Source: Pseudonocardia sp. HH130630-07 (GTDB lineage: Bacteria; Actinomycetota; Actinomycetes; Mycobacteriales; Pseudonocardiaceae). From it: a DNA stretch of 64,000 nt. The DNA lies in assembly GCF_001698125.1 (NCBI RefSeq), contig NZ_CP013854.1, forward strand, positions 3,348,001 through 3,412,000. Reading direction: 5' to 3'. A program made the position numbers and the translations under genes. The stretch's first letter is position 1, and every line of letters begins with the position of its first letter. Positions 42,905-55,990 of the stretch are shown piece after piece. Below the pieces are notes generated by a model. It searched no databases. It was not told the DNA's origin and saw only the letters and a list, made by a program, of their open reading frames with translations.

Positions 42905-44272
42905 TCAGGGCAGCCGCGAGTACACGTCGGTGACCAGCAGGACGGCGAACAGCACCGACGAGATCCCCAGGATCCCGTTGGACAGCCAGCCGTTGCGCCC
43001 CTCCCTGGCCACCAGGTTCGTGTTCAGCAGGAGCATCAGCGTGATCGCCAGGAACGGCATGAAGAACGACCCGAGCACGCCGTAGACCAGGGTGAGGGCG
43101 AACGGCCGGTCGAACAGCAGCAGGACCATCGGCGGGAAGGTCAGCCACAGCAGGTAGAAGCGGAACGGCAGCGACTTCTCCGCCCGCGCCGCCTCGTAGA
43201 CCCCGGCACGCCCGGGGCCGTCGGCGCGCTCGGCCGTGGCCGCGGTGTGCTCCTCGCCCGTGACGACCGCGTCGCCCTCGCCGGGGCCGATCGCCGTCCG
43301 CCGGCCGTGCGGGAGCCGGATCGCGCGCACCCAGTCGGTGAACAGCAGCGAGACGCCGTTCCACACGCCGAGCAGCGAGGTGAAGGTGACCGACAGGAAG
43401 CCGATCAGGAACACGATCCGCACCGCGGGGCCGTACAGCTCACCGAGCCGGTCGGCCAGGGTCAGCAGGCCGGAGTCGGACTCGGTGAGGTTCTGGCCCA
43501 GCAGCACCGTCGAGCCGACGACCAGCATCGACACCACGAAGATGCCGGTCATGATGTAGCCGGTCGCGTTGTCGAGCCGCATCATCGACAGCCACTTCGG
43601 GCCCTTCCAGCCCTTCGCGAACAGCCAGTAGCCGTAGGCGGCCATGGTGATCGTGCCGCCGACCCCGCCGATCAGGCCCAGCACGTACACCGTCGAGCCC
43701 GGGGGCAGCGTCGGCCGCAGGCCGGCGACGAGCGCCCCGAGGTCCGGGCCCACCAGGAACGCCACGAACACCACGGAGAAGAACTTCACGACCACCAGGA
43801 CGGTCATGAACTTCTCGAAGACGTGGTAGCGCTGCAGCCACACCAGCACCACGCCGGCCAGGCCGGCGAGCATCGCCCAGTACCGCACCTGCAGCCCACC
43901 GAACAGCGCGTTCAGCGGCAGCCCGACGGCCGACATCGCCGTCGCGCCGTAGACGAACCCCCACACCACGATGTACACGCCGAAGAAGCCGGTCGCCCAG
44001 TACCCGAGCCGCCGCCAGCCGTCGAGCATGGTGGCGCCGGACGCCAGGTGCCAGCGGCCGACGGCCTCGCCGAGCGCCAGCTTCACCAGTGTGCCGACGA
44101 GGGCGGCCCACAGCAGGGCGGTGCCGTAGCTGGCACCGGCCACCATCGTCGCGACGAGGTCACCGGCGCCGACGCCGGTCGCCGCGGCGAGCAGCCCCGG
44201 CCCGATGGAGCGGATCTTCGCCGCCCCGGTCGGTGGTTCGAGGAAGTCGGTCTGCGGACCGGGGGAGGCCAT
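42905..44272 (-). CDS. Nramp-family-like metal transporter lacking canonical motifs
   Basis: A 455-residue membrane protein with 11-12 helices in the LeuT/Nramp fold, starting MASPGPQTDFLEPP. The TM1 metal site, DPGN in manganese/iron Nramps, reads GVGAGDLVATM; the TM6 site, MPHN, reads TITMAAYGYW. So the usual ligands are absent, and it may carry magnesium or another substrate, as in divergent Nramp-related branches. A hydrophilic loop near residue 340 is Glu/Ala-rich. It is divergent from the FtsK-like operon. Confidence 0.8.
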   Translation of the reverse strand: MASPGPQTDFLEPPTGAAKIRSIGPGLLAAATGVGAGDLVATMVAGASYGTALLWAALVGTLVKLALGEAVGRWHLASGATMLDGWRRLGYWATGFFGVYIVVWGFVYGATAMSAVGLPLNALFGGLQVRYWAMLAGLAGVVLVWLQRYHVFEKFMTVLVVVKFFSVVFVAFLVGPDLGALVAGLRPTLPPGSTVYVLGLIGGVGGTITMAAYGYWLFAKGWKGPKWLSMMRLDNATGYIMTGIFVVSMLVVGSTVLLGQNLTESDSGLLTLADRLGELYGPAVRIVFLIGFLSVTFTSLLGVWNGVSLLFTDWVRAIRLPHGRRTAIGPGEGDAVVTGEEHTAATAERADGPGRAGVYEAARAEKSLPFRFYLLWLTFPPMVLLLFDRPFALTLVYGVLGSFFMPFLAITLMLLLNTNLVAREGRNGWLSNGILGISSVLFAVLLVTDVYSRLP

Positions 44273-44542
44273 GGTCACACTCCGAATCACGACGCCGGGC
44301 TCGGGACGGCGGCTGCCTGCGGCCGACCGTCTGCCGCACGTTAGGCCAGGCGGGGGTGCCGTTCCAGCGCGGCCGGGTCACGACTGCGCCGCCCGGGTCG
44401 TCCGTTCGCGGCGGCAACGGTCACGCTCGCCGAGCGTTGCGCCGGGTCACCGCGCGGCTCACCATGGTGACGACCACACCGGCCGATAGATTCCGGCACG
44501 GCGTCCGACGAGTCCGGACGCCACGTACGCACGGGGAGTGGC

Positions 44543-44803
44543 ATGGCGAACATCGACGAGATCCGCGCCGGGATCGGACGGGCCAACCAGCAGGCCACCG
44601 AGAGCCTGGGCGCGCTGCGGCACGCCCGGCAGGCGATCGAGGAGGCCGGGGCGGCCTTCTCGCAGAACATCTACGGCACCGCCCAGAACGACGCGGACGA
44701 CGCCCGCGCCCGGTTCGGCGCCGCGTCGGAGAAGATCGACGAGGTCGAGCAGGCCCTGCACATCGCGATGCAGGCCGCCGACGACGTCGCCTCCCGGCTC
44801 TGA
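44543..44803 (+). CDS. Small helical protein (WXG100-sized) before an FtsK-like ATPase
   Basis: An 86-residue, all-helical protein, MANIDEIRAGIGRANQQATE through IDEVEQALHIAMQAADDVAS. Its length and two-helix pattern recall WXG100 secretion substrates, but no WXG turn is present, and it reads as a coiled-coil hairpin with IYGTAQND in the turn. It begins the operon with the ATPase gene 13 bp downstream. The function is unknown; a substrate or cofactor of the ATPase is plausible. Confidence 0.75.
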   Translation: MANIDEIRAGIGRANQQATESLGALRHARQAIEEAGAAFSQNIYGTAQNDADDARARFGAASEKIDEVEQALHIAMQAADDVASRL

Positions 44804-44816
44804 CGCCCCGCACCTG

Positions 44817-47600
44817 ATGCCCCGCCGTCGCGACCGGATCCGCACCGCCTTCACCCACTTCCACGCCGCGGCCTCCGCCGCGATCGGTGCCGCCGAGGTC
44901 CGGCGGGACCGGGCGGCGGTGGCGCACGCGGAGGCGATGGCGGAACTCTGGCTGCGCGAGACCGGGTACGACGCGGCCCAGCAGGACCCGGGACTGGCCG
45001 CGGTGCTGGCGAACCCGCGGCTGGCCGGGGTGCTCGCCCGGGTCGCCGAGGACCGCGCCCACGCCTTCGACGGCTGGCAGGGCGACTCGCCGCAGGCGCT
45101 GTCGGACATCGTCACGACCGCGGCGCCCGGTGCCGCCGGGGACGACCCGGCCGAGTGGAAGGCGGTGGCCGGGTGCGCGGAGGCCGTCGGTGACGTCCCC
45201 GAGATGTGGGCGCTCGGCACCGGGTCGGTCGAGGGCGGCGCGCCGTTCCGGGTGGCCGTCCCGCTGCTGGACGGGGCCCACCTGCAGGTCGTGTCGTCGC
45301 CGCGGAGCCGGGAACGGGCCGAGGCGATGGTGGAGCAGCTGGTGCTGCGGCTGCTGCGGCACTACCGGCCCGGGGTGGTGAACGTGCACGTCTGGGACGT
45401 CGGCCAGCTCGCCGGTGCGCTGCCCGGGCTCTACCCGCTGACCCGTACCGGCCTGCTCACCGTGCACGACCCGACCCGGCTGGAGGCGTTGCTGTCCCTG
45501 CTCGCGGACCGGATCCGCCGGGTGCAGACCAGGGTGCTGGCCGCGGGCTGCGCGTCGCTGGCCGAGCTGGCCGGTGAGACCGGCAAGCGGCCCGAGTCCT
45601 GGATGGTCGCGGTGCTGGTCGGCAACGGGCACGAGCTGCCCGAGGCGGAGCTGCGCCAGCTGCAGCGGGTGGCCCGCGGCGGGATCGCGGCCGGTGTCGT
45701 GCTGGTGCTGCTCGACGTGCCGGTGGCGTTGCGGCACCCGGTCGAGTCGGTCGACTTCGGCGACCCGCCCGGGGTCGATCCGGAGGACCCGTCGGCGCCG
45801 GTGCCGGTGCGGACGTCGCTGACCGGGCCGCACGTGCTGGTCGAGCCGGACCCACCGGTCGGCACCGACGACGTCACCAGGATCGCCACCGCGATCGCCG
45901 CGGCGCACGAGGAGTGGCGTGGCCGGCTCGGGGCGTTCGCCGACCTGCTGCCGGCCGGGCCGGACCGCGGCCGGGACCGCTCGCACCAGGGCCTGGTCAC
46001 CGAGATCGGCTTCTCCGACGGGATGCCCTCGGAGCTGGTCCTCGACGACCACTCCCCGCACGCACTGGTCGGCGGGCCCAGCGGATCGGGCAAGACGAAC
46101 CTGCTGCTGGCCTGGATCTCCGGGCTCGCCGCGCGGTACGGGCCGGACGAGGTCGAGCTGTACCTGCTCGACTTCAAGGAGGGGGTGTCGTTCACCCAGT
46201 TCGCCCCGGACCCGGACGGGCACCGCCGCGACCGGCTCCCGCAGGCCAGGCTGATCGGCGTCAACATCAACACCGACCGGGAGTTCGGGCTGGCCCTGCT
46301 GCGGCACCTGGCCGACGTCATGCGCTCGCGCGCGGAGCTGGCCCGCCGCTACGGCGCCACGAAGATCGCCGAGCTGCGGGCGGAGCTCGCCGACCGCGGC
46401 GTCACCGGGCGGGAGACCCGGCTGCCACGGATCGTCGCGGTGATCGACGAGTTCCAGTTCCTGTTCACCGGGCGGGACGCCGTCAGCGCCGAGGCGACCG
46501 CGCTGCTGGAGGACGTCGCCCGGCGCGGCCGCTCGCAGGGCGTGCACCTGGTGCTGGCCAGCCAGGACATCTCCGGGATCGACGCGCTGTGGGGCCGGTC
46601 GGCGATCTTCGAGCAGTTCGTGCTGCGGATCGCGTTGCCCAGGGCCCGGCGGATCCTGGCCCAGGACAACGAGGCGGCGCTGCAGATCCCGCGCTGGCAC
46701 GCCGTGGTGAACCACGACTCCGGCGTCGAGCACGGCAACCGGGTGGTCCGGGTCCCCGAGGCCGGTGCGGCCCTGGTGCGCGAGGTGCAGCGGACCGCCT
46801 TCGGGATGTTCCCCGGCGAGCCGGAGCCGGTCGTCCTCGACGGTGCCCGTGCCCCCGCGCACGACGCGCTGCTGGCCCGGCTGCCCGCCGACGGCGTCCC
46901 GCGGGCGCTCGTCGGCCAGTTCGTCGACGTGCACGGCAGCCCCGCCGCGGCCGGGCTCGGCGCCGGGCCGGGCCGCAACCTGGGCGTGGTCGGGCCGGAC
47001 GCGCGGGTCGCCGTCCCGCTGCTGAGCGCGGCGGTGGAGTCCTACCTCGCCGGGGCCGGGCCGGGCGCCGGCCGGGTCGTGCTGGTCCCGCTGGCCGCCG
47101 ACGCGGCGGTGGAGTCCGGTGCGCTGGCGGACCGGCTGTCCGCGGGCGGCCACGAGGTGGACGCCGTCGGTGCCGACGGGTTCGCCGGCCGGGTCCGCGA
47201 GCTGGCGGCCACCGTCCGGGACCGGGCCGCGTCGGGCGACGGTGGCCGGTCGGTGGCGGTCGTGCTGTTCGGTGCGGACGCCGCCGAGGCGATGCTCGAC
47301 CGGACCGGCACCGAGGACCTGCGGGCGGTGCTGCGGCACGGACCGGGCGTCGGGGTGCACGTGTTCGGCTGGTGGCAGGGCGCGCAGCGGCTCAAGACCC
47401 TGCTCGCGCCGCCGGGGGCCGCGATCGACGACCTCGGCGCCTGGATCGCGACCGGGGTGCAGGGTGCGGACCTGACCGGGCTGCTCGGCGGCCAGCCGCT
47501 GGACTGGATGCCGACGCCGGGCCGCGGCCTGTTCCTCGACCGGTCCCGGCACTCGCGTCCGCAGCTGGTGATCCTGACCGACCGTGGAGGTGGCCGGTGA
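44817..47600 (+). CDS. FtsK/SpoIIIE-type ATPase, tandem-domain
   Basis: A 927-residue protein. The N-terminal ~400 residues contain helical and alpha/beta segments of no recognised family. An FtsK/SpoIIIE motor domain follows: Walker A GGPSGSGKTN (about 419-428), YLLDFKEGVSF, and Walker B IVAVIDEFQF (about 538-547), then LVLASQDISG. A second P-loop-like region at about 718 (LGVVGPDARVAVPLL) lacks the Lys and Ser/Thr of Walker A, so it is a degenerate ATPase domain, as in EccC-like tandem motors. There are no clear membrane helices. It may translocate DNA or protein; the context does not decide. Confidence 0.82.
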   Translation: MPRRRDRIRTAFTHFHAAASAAIGAAEVRRDRAAVAHAEAMAELWLRETGYDAAQQDPGLAAVLANPRLAGVLARVAEDRAHAFDGWQGDSPQALSDIVTTAAPGAAGDDPAEWKAVAGCAEAVGDVPEMWALGTGSVEGGAPFRVAVPLLDGAHLQVVSSPRSRERAEAMVEQLVLRLLRHYRPGVVNVHVWDVGQLAGALPGLYPLTRTGLLTVHDPTRLEALLSLLADRIRRVQTRVLAAGCASLAELAGETGKRPESWMVAVLVGNGHELPEAELRQLQRVARGGIAAGVVLVLLDVPVALRHPVESVDFGDPPGVDPEDPSAPVPVRTSLTGPHVLVEPDPPVGTDDVTRIATAIAAAHEEWRGRLGAFADLLPAGPDRGRDRSHQGLVTEIGFSDGMPSELVLDDHSPHALVGGPSGSGKTNLLLAWISGLAARYGPDEVELYLLDFKEGVSFTQFAPDPDGHRRDRLPQARLIGVNINTDREFGLALLRHLADVMRSRAELARRYGATKIAELRAELADRGVTGRETRLPRIVAVIDEFQFLFTGRDAVSAEATALLEDVARRGRSQGVHLVLASQDISGIDALWGRSAIFEQFVLRIALPRARRILAQDNEAALQIPRWHAVVNHDSGVEHGNRVVRVPEAGAALVREVQRTAFGMFPGEPEPVVLDGARAPAHDALLARLPADGVPRALVGQFVDVHGSPAAAGLGAGPGRNLGVVGPDARVAVPLLSAAVESYLAGAGPGAGRVVLVPLAADAAVESGALADRLSAGGHEVDAVGADGFAGRVRELAATVRDRAASGDGGRSVAVVLFGADAAEAMLDRTGTEDLRAVLRHGPGVGVHVFGWWQGAQRLKTLLAPPGAAIDDLGAWIATGVQGADLTGLLGGQPLDWMPTPGRGLFLDRSRHSRPQLVILTDRGGGR

Positions 47601-47959
47601 ACGCCCCGGAGCGTTACCGCGAGGTGGTGGCCCGGCTGGCCGGGGCCGTGGTCGAGCTGCGGGAGCGTGACGCCGAGCGGGCCGCCGAGCTGCGCCGGGT
47701 GCTCCGCCGGACCGAGCAGGAGCTGCGCGGCTCGGCCGACACGCTGATGCTGGCCCGCGGCATGTACGAGCTGCGCTGGGAGGCGGCCCTGCAGGTGATG
47801 TGGTCGGCCGAGGAGCCGGGCAAGCCCCGGCCCCGGCCGGACCACCGGGCCGACCCGGCCCGGCACGCCGAGCTGGAGCGGGAGGCGGACGAGGCCCTCG
47901 ACGCGCTCCGCGCGTCCGGGGACCGCCGGTTCTTCCGGCTCCGCAACCGCGACGCCTGA
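47597..47959 (+). CDS. Small coiled-coil partner of the FtsK-like ATPase
   Basis: A 120-residue, highly charged helical protein (RYREVVARLAGAVVELRERD, RAAELRRVLRRTEQELRGSA) with a late RFFRLRNRDA tail. GTG 47597 overlaps the ATPase stop by 4 bp, indicating co-translation. No family is recognised. Together with the 86-residue gene it flanks the ATPase, suggesting a three-component complex. Confidence 0.75.
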   Translation: MNAPERYREVVARLAGAVVELRERDAERAAELRRVLRRTEQELRGSADTLMLARGMYELRWEAALQVMWSAEEPGKPRPRPDHRADPARHAELEREADEALDALRASGDRRFFRLRNRDA

Positions 47960-48011
47960 CCGGCCACGCTCGCGCTCCCGGACCCCGGCCGGCACGACCG
48001 CCCGCGCCGGA

Positions 48012-49457
48012 TCAGCCCAGCGGGATCACGCCGAGCACGATCGCCGTCGCCAGCATCACCAGCGAGCAGACCGCCGCCCGCCAGATCACCTTCCGGTGGT
48101 GGTCGGCGAGGTTCACCTTCGCCAGCGAGACCAGCAGCAGCAGCGCCGGGACCAGCGGGCTGGTCATGTGCACCGGCTGCCCCACGATCGACGCGCGGGC
48201 CATCTCGACCGGCTCGATGCCGTAGTGCCCGGCCGCCTCGGTGAGGATCGGCAGGATGCCGAAGTAGAACGCGTCGTTGGTGAGGAAGAACGTCAGCGGC
48301 ATGCTCAGCACGCCGGTGATCACGGCGAACCAGCTGCCGATCGACGGCGGCACCGCCGCGACGATCCCGTTCGCCATCGCCGTCACCATGCCGGTCCCGG
48401 ACAGCACCCCGACCAGCACGGCGGCGGCGAACACCATCGCGACGACCGCGACGATCGACGACGAGTGCGACGTCACCGCCCGCAGCTGGTCCTCCGGCCG
48501 CGGGAAGTTCACGACCAGCGCGATCGCGGTGGCGACCACGAACACCAGCGCCAGCGGCAGGACGTCCATGCCCAGCAGCACCAGCAGGGCCGCGGTCAGC
48601 GCCAGGTTGAACCAGATCAGCTTCGGGCGCAGGGTCGGCCGGTCCGGGTCGAGGATGTCGCCCGGCCCGCCGTCCGCGCCGCCGGCGCCGCCACCGGTGC
48701 CGTGGTTCGCGCCGCCGGCGCCGCCACCGGTGCCGTGGTCCGCGCCGCCGTCGTCGCCGCCACCGGCCCCGGCCATCGCCGGCTCCAGCTCGTGCGCGAC
48801 GACCTGCAGGGTGCGCCCGGAGGCGAGCAGCCGCCTGCGCTCGGAGCGGCCGAGGAACCACGCCAGCACCAGCACGGTGAGGATGCCCGCCACGATGCCC
48901 GGGACCATCGGGTTGAACAGCTCCGAGGGCGACACGTTCAGCACGGTCGCGGCCCGGACGGTGGGGCCGCCCCACGGCAGGATGTTGAGCACGCCGTTCG
49001 CCAGGTTCGCGACGACCGTCAGCACCACCGGGCTCAGGCCCAGCCGCAGGTAGATCGGCAGCAACGCCGACACGGTGATGATGAAGGTGGTCGACCCGTC
49101 ACCGTCGAGGGAGACGACGCCCGCCAGCACCGCGGTCAGCACGACCAGCCGGACCGGGTCGTTGTCCACGGTGCGCAGCACGAACCGGATCAGCGGGTCG
49201 AACAGCCCGACGTCGATCATCGTGCCGAAGAAGATGATCGCGAAGAACAGCAGGACCGCGGTCGGCGCGAAGTCCGACACCGCGGTCATGATCGAGTCGA
49301 CCACGCCCTCCTCGCCCGGCTCGGCGAGCCCCGTACCGACGGTGACCAGCGCGAACGTCAGCGGTACGAGGACCAGGGCCAGGACCGGCGCGAGCCGCTT
49401 CGACAGGATCAGGTACATGAAGACCGCGATCATCGCGGCTCCGAGAACGATGAGCAT
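48012..49457 (-). CDS. CitMHS-family citrate/metal-citrate transporter
   Basis: A 481-residue secondary transporter with 11-12 helices of the CitMHS family (Mg-citrate/H+ symport). Recognisable parts are VVSLDGDGSTTFIITVSALL, LPWGGPTVRAATVL and a late FFLTNDAFYFGILPIL. The central cytoplasmic loop (about 230-275) contains a Gly/His-rich tandem repeat (GTGGGAGGA units). Substrate identity is from the family. It is convergent with the FtsK-like operon. Confidence 0.9.
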   Translation of the reverse strand: MLIVLGAAMIAVFMYLILSKRLAPVLALVLVPLTFALVTVGTGLAEPGEEGVVDSIMTAVSDFAPTAVLLFFAIIFFGTMIDVGLFDPLIRFVLRTVDNDPVRLVVLTAVLAGVVSLDGDGSTTFIITVSALLPIYLRLGLSPVVLTVVANLANGVLNILPWGGPTVRAATVLNVSPSELFNPMVPGIVAGILTVLVLAWFLGRSERRRLLASGRTLQVVAHELEPAMAGAGGGDDGGADHGTGGGAGGANHGTGGGAGGADGGPGDILDPDRPTLRPKLIWFNLALTAALLVLLGMDVLPLALVFVVATAIALVVNFPRPEDQLRAVTSHSSSIVAVVAMVFAAAVLVGVLSGTGMVTAMANGIVAAVPPSIGSWFAVITGVLSMPLTFFLTNDAFYFGILPILTEAAGHYGIEPVEMARASIVGQPVHMTSPLVPALLLLVSLAKVNLADHHRKVIWRAAVCSLVMLATAIVLGVIPLG

Positions 49458-49588
49458 CGGCGCTCCTCCTGCTGTGGTGGCAGGGAGGAACGCTAGGCGC
49501 CGGATTGCGTCGAGCCACGGTTGCGGACACAGCCCTCGCAGTGGTCACAGCGTGCGCTGCGGTCATAGTGTTCACCCGCCGGGCGGGC

Positions 49589-49765
49589 TCACTCGTCGTC
49601 GGCCTCGTCGCGGGCCAGGAAGCTGGACAGCCGTTCGACGGCCGTCTCGAACTGGGGGTTCAGGTCGACGAAGGCCCGCAGCCGGTCGGCGAGCCACTCG
49701 ACACTGACCTGCTCGTCGCCGCGCCGGTCGACGAGCTCCTCGATCCCGCGGTCGGTGAAGTACAC
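49589..49765 (-). CDS. Conserved small protein, DUF6104-like (58 residues)
   Basis: A 58-residue gene on the minus strand from GTG 49765, reading VYFTDRGIEELVDRRGDEQV and SVEWLADRLRAFVDLNPQFE and ending FLARDEADDE. It resembles the short, acidic DUF6104 proteins that accompany kgd in actinobacteria; kgd lies nearby at 50955-54851 on the same strand. No function is known. Confidence 0.75.
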   Translation of the reverse strand: MYFTDRGIEELVDRRGDEQVSVEWLADRLRAFVDLNPQFETAVERLSSFLARDEADDE

Positions 49766-49796
49766 GGGGGGAGCCTAACCACCCCGCCCACCCCGC

Positions 49797-49843
49797 ACTC
49801 ATGGAGCTTCGGACCGGCGTGGCCGTGCTTATGCTCCATGAGT
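49797..49843. repeat. Palindrome related to the one split by the transposon
   Basis: ACTCATGGAGC (49797-49807) pairs with GCTCCATGAGT (49833-49843), an 11-bp perfect stem with a 25-nt loop. The arm shares CACTCATGGAGCTT with the broken palindrome at 17810/26880, so the genome contains a small family of these hairpins. This one lies between the divergent DUF6104-like and FetB-like genes. Possible roles are a REP-type repeat or a protein-binding site. Confidence 0.6.
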
Positions 49844-49905
49844 CGTGCCTGGTTCGGGGTCGGTGGGGCGTCAGGGACACGAGTGGCCGGCTGGAGGGGG
49901 CACCG

Positions 49906-50721
49906 ATGGGGTCGGGTGTGGTCGTCGGGCCGCCGCTGGCGGTGGCGCTCGTGGTGCTGGTCGCGCTGGCCGCGGCCGCCGCGGCGCTCGGGGGCACCGG
50001 GACGGCGTGGTCCTCGGCGACGGCGGTGGCCCGGGCGGTGCTGCAGCTCGGGCTCGTCGCGCTGGTGCTGCTCGCGCTGGTCCGCAGCTGGTGGGGGACG
50101 GTCGCGTTCGTCGTGCTGATGGTGCTCGTCGCGGCGGTCACCTCCGGGCGGCGGATCACCGGTGCGCGCGGCGGCCCCGGGCGGCCGGGCGCCGCCGGGA
50201 CCCGTCGACGGTGGGGCGGTGCCGCCGGGCGGGCCGGGCTCGTGGCGGGGGCGGCGATCCTCGCCGGGGTGGTGCCGGTGCTCGTCGTCGTCCTGGGCAG
50301 CGGGGCGGTGCCGTTCGCCGGGATCGCGGTCGTCCCGGTCGCCGGGATCGTGATCGGCGGGGCGATGACGGCGACGTCGCTGGCCGGCCGCCGGGCACTC
50401 GACGAGCTGGGTGCACGGCACGGCGAGTACGAGGCGGCTCTCGCACTCGGCCTGCTCCCGCGGGACGCCGTGCTGCTCGTCGTGCGCCCGACCGCGGGCC
50501 AGGCGCTGGTGCCCGCGCTGGACCAGACCCGCACGGTCGGGCTGGTCACGCTGCCCGGCGCGTTCGTCGGGGTGCTGCTCGGCAGCGGCGACCCGGTCCA
50601 GGCCGCCGCGGCCCAGCTCCTGGTGCTGGCCGGCCTGCTCGCCGCCGAGACGGTCGCGGCGCTGGTCGTGGTCGAGCTGGTCGCGAGGGGCCGGATCCGG
50701 CGCCCGGTCCCGGCCCGGTAG
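49906..50721 (+). CDS. fetB: FetB/UPF0014-family ABC transporter permease
   Basis: A 271-residue membrane protein with about seven helices. It matches the UPF0014/FetB family by the AVARAVLQLGLVALVLLALV segment, GIVIGGAMTATSLAGRRALD and TVGLVTLPGAFVGVLLGSGD. FetB works with ATPase FetA in iron export in E. coli; no adjacent FetA gene is seen here. ATG 49906 follows GGAGGGGG. Frames starting earlier would include the palindrome and were rejected. Confidence 0.82.
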   Translation: MGSGVVVGPPLAVALVVLVALAAAAAALGGTGTAWSSATAVARAVLQLGLVALVLLALVRSWWGTVAFVVLMVLVAAVTSGRRITGARGGPGRPGAAGTRRRWGGAAGRAGLVAGAAILAGVVPVLVVVLGSGAVPFAGIAVVPVAGIVIGGAMTATSLAGRRALDELGARHGEYEAALALGLLPRDAVLLVVRPTAGQALVPALDQTRTVGLVTLPGAFVGVLLGSGDPVQAAAAQLLVLAGLLAAETVAALVVVELVARGRIRRPVPAR

Positions 50722-50897
50722 CGCGCGGCGGCCCGCGCCGAGGGGGACGGGAGCGGGCCCGGGGGACCGGGAGACCCCGCCGGTCCGCATCTCGGCACGG
50801 AGGGCCCGGGGCGGTCGGCGCACCACGGCACCGGCGCCCGGTGGCGGGAGCCCGGGGGACGGCCGCCCCGCGCGCCGCAGCAGGACGTCCCCGACGA

Positions 50898-50940
50898 CGG
50901 AACGGCCGGGTGCGGGACGAACCCGCACCCGGCCGTTCCG
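50898..50940. terminator. Perfect 19-bp hairpin between convergent genes
   Basis: The arms 50898-50916 and 50922-50940 are perfect reverse complements with a 5-nt loop (ACGAA), starting CGGAACGGCCGGGTGCGGG. It lies between the FetB-like gene and convergent kgd. It is a strong bidirectional terminator candidate. Confidence 0.8.
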
Positions 50941-50954
50941 GGGAGATCAGGCGG

Positions 50955-54851
<3,897 letters not shown>

Positions 54852-54996
54852 TCTGCGTCAACCGCCTTGGTAGCTGCTCGATTTGTCGCGACCGCGTACC
54901 AGGTTAGTCCCCTCCGTACGACGGGCGGCAGTGTGCCGGGTCCCAATTCGTGACCTCGTCGTGATCGGAGGGGCAGAATCGGTTCACCCGCACGAT

Positions 54997-55776
54997 TCAG
55001 AAACCGGGCGGCGATCCGAGCACGTCGACGACCGACGTCGAGACCGTCGTCTCGGCGATCACGGTGCCCACCGGCGGGCCGACCCGCGCCGGGCGGCGGA
55101 CGGTGTCCCGCTCCCCGGCGTACTGGCCGTCGACCGGGGAGACGAGCAGTTCGGAGCGGACCGGGCCGTCGTCGTGCACCAGGGTCGGGTACCGCTCGCC
55201 GTCGAGGTCGGTGGCCTCGCCGACGCTCACGGTGGGGAGGTCGCGCAGTGTGGCGTAGATCACGGCGCGCAGGTCGGCGGGCACCCGGCAGGTGCGCAGC
55301 GCGTCGACGGCGCTCTGGAACGGGCCGGTGTAGCCGCGGCCGGGCGGGCTCTCGTCGATCAGCCGGCCCAGCAGTTCGGCCGGGTCGCGCGGCAGTGCGA
55401 GCAGGAACGGCAGCGTCGGGTTGGACCACGAGCCGGGCCGGGCGGCGGGCAGGTGCCCGTTCAGGTCGGCGTAGAAGTCGCCGTGCGGGGCCCGGAAGCG
55501 CCCGGTCGGCCACTGGTCGGCGATCCGGAAGCCCTCCTCGACGGCGCGCGCGCCGTCCCCGCACAGCCAGCGGACCTGGCCGGTCAGCTCCCGGTCGAGC
55601 AGCCAGTCCTCGGCGGGGTCGACCGGCGTCCACTGCTGGAGCAGGTGCTCGGAGTAGTGCACGCACAGCTCGTCGGAGACGAAGACCGTGCCCATCCACC
55701 AGGCGTGCGTCGCCGTGTGGCGGTACTGCCCCGGGGAGATCGGCTCGTCGGAGGTCCGGATGGCCTGCTCCAGCAA
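54997..55776 (-). CDS. Hypothetical protein, CU044_5270-like C-terminal region
   Basis: A 259-residue protein resembling the extracytoplasmic part of the actinobacterial CU044_5270 family (GQYRHTATHAWWMGTVFVSD, WTPVDPAEDWLLDRELTG, RAVIYATLRDLPTVSVGEAT). Unlike the family it has no membrane anchor. TTG 55776 is preceded by GAGGAGGAG at good spacing, so the short form appears real. Function unknown. Confidence 0.6.
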   Translation of the reverse strand: MLEQAIRTSDEPISPGQYRHTATHAWWMGTVFVSDELCVHYSEHLLQQWTPVDPAEDWLLDRELTGQVRWLCGDGARAVEEGFRIADQWPTGRFRAPHGDFYADLNGHLPAARPGSWSNPTLPFLLALPRDPAELLGRLIDESPPGRGYTGPFQSAVDALRTCRVPADLRAVIYATLRDLPTVSVGEATDLDGERYPTLVHDDGPVRSELLVSPVDGQYAGERDTVRRPARVGPPVGTVIAETTVSTSVVDVLGSPPGF

Positions 55777-55990
55777 GTCGGTGCTCCTCCTCGTTGTGTC
55801 ACCGCGCCCGTGCGGAGGTTGCCTCCGGCGCGGTGACCGTGGACGACCTCACACATTCTGTACGCCCGGCGATACGCGTGGTGACGCGACCCCCGTCACT
55901 GCGCCGAACGGCGCAGCTCGGGTACGGGCACCCGGAGGTCAGGGCTACGGCGCCGCGCGGAGCCCGGATCCGCGCGGCGGCCGGGGCCGC

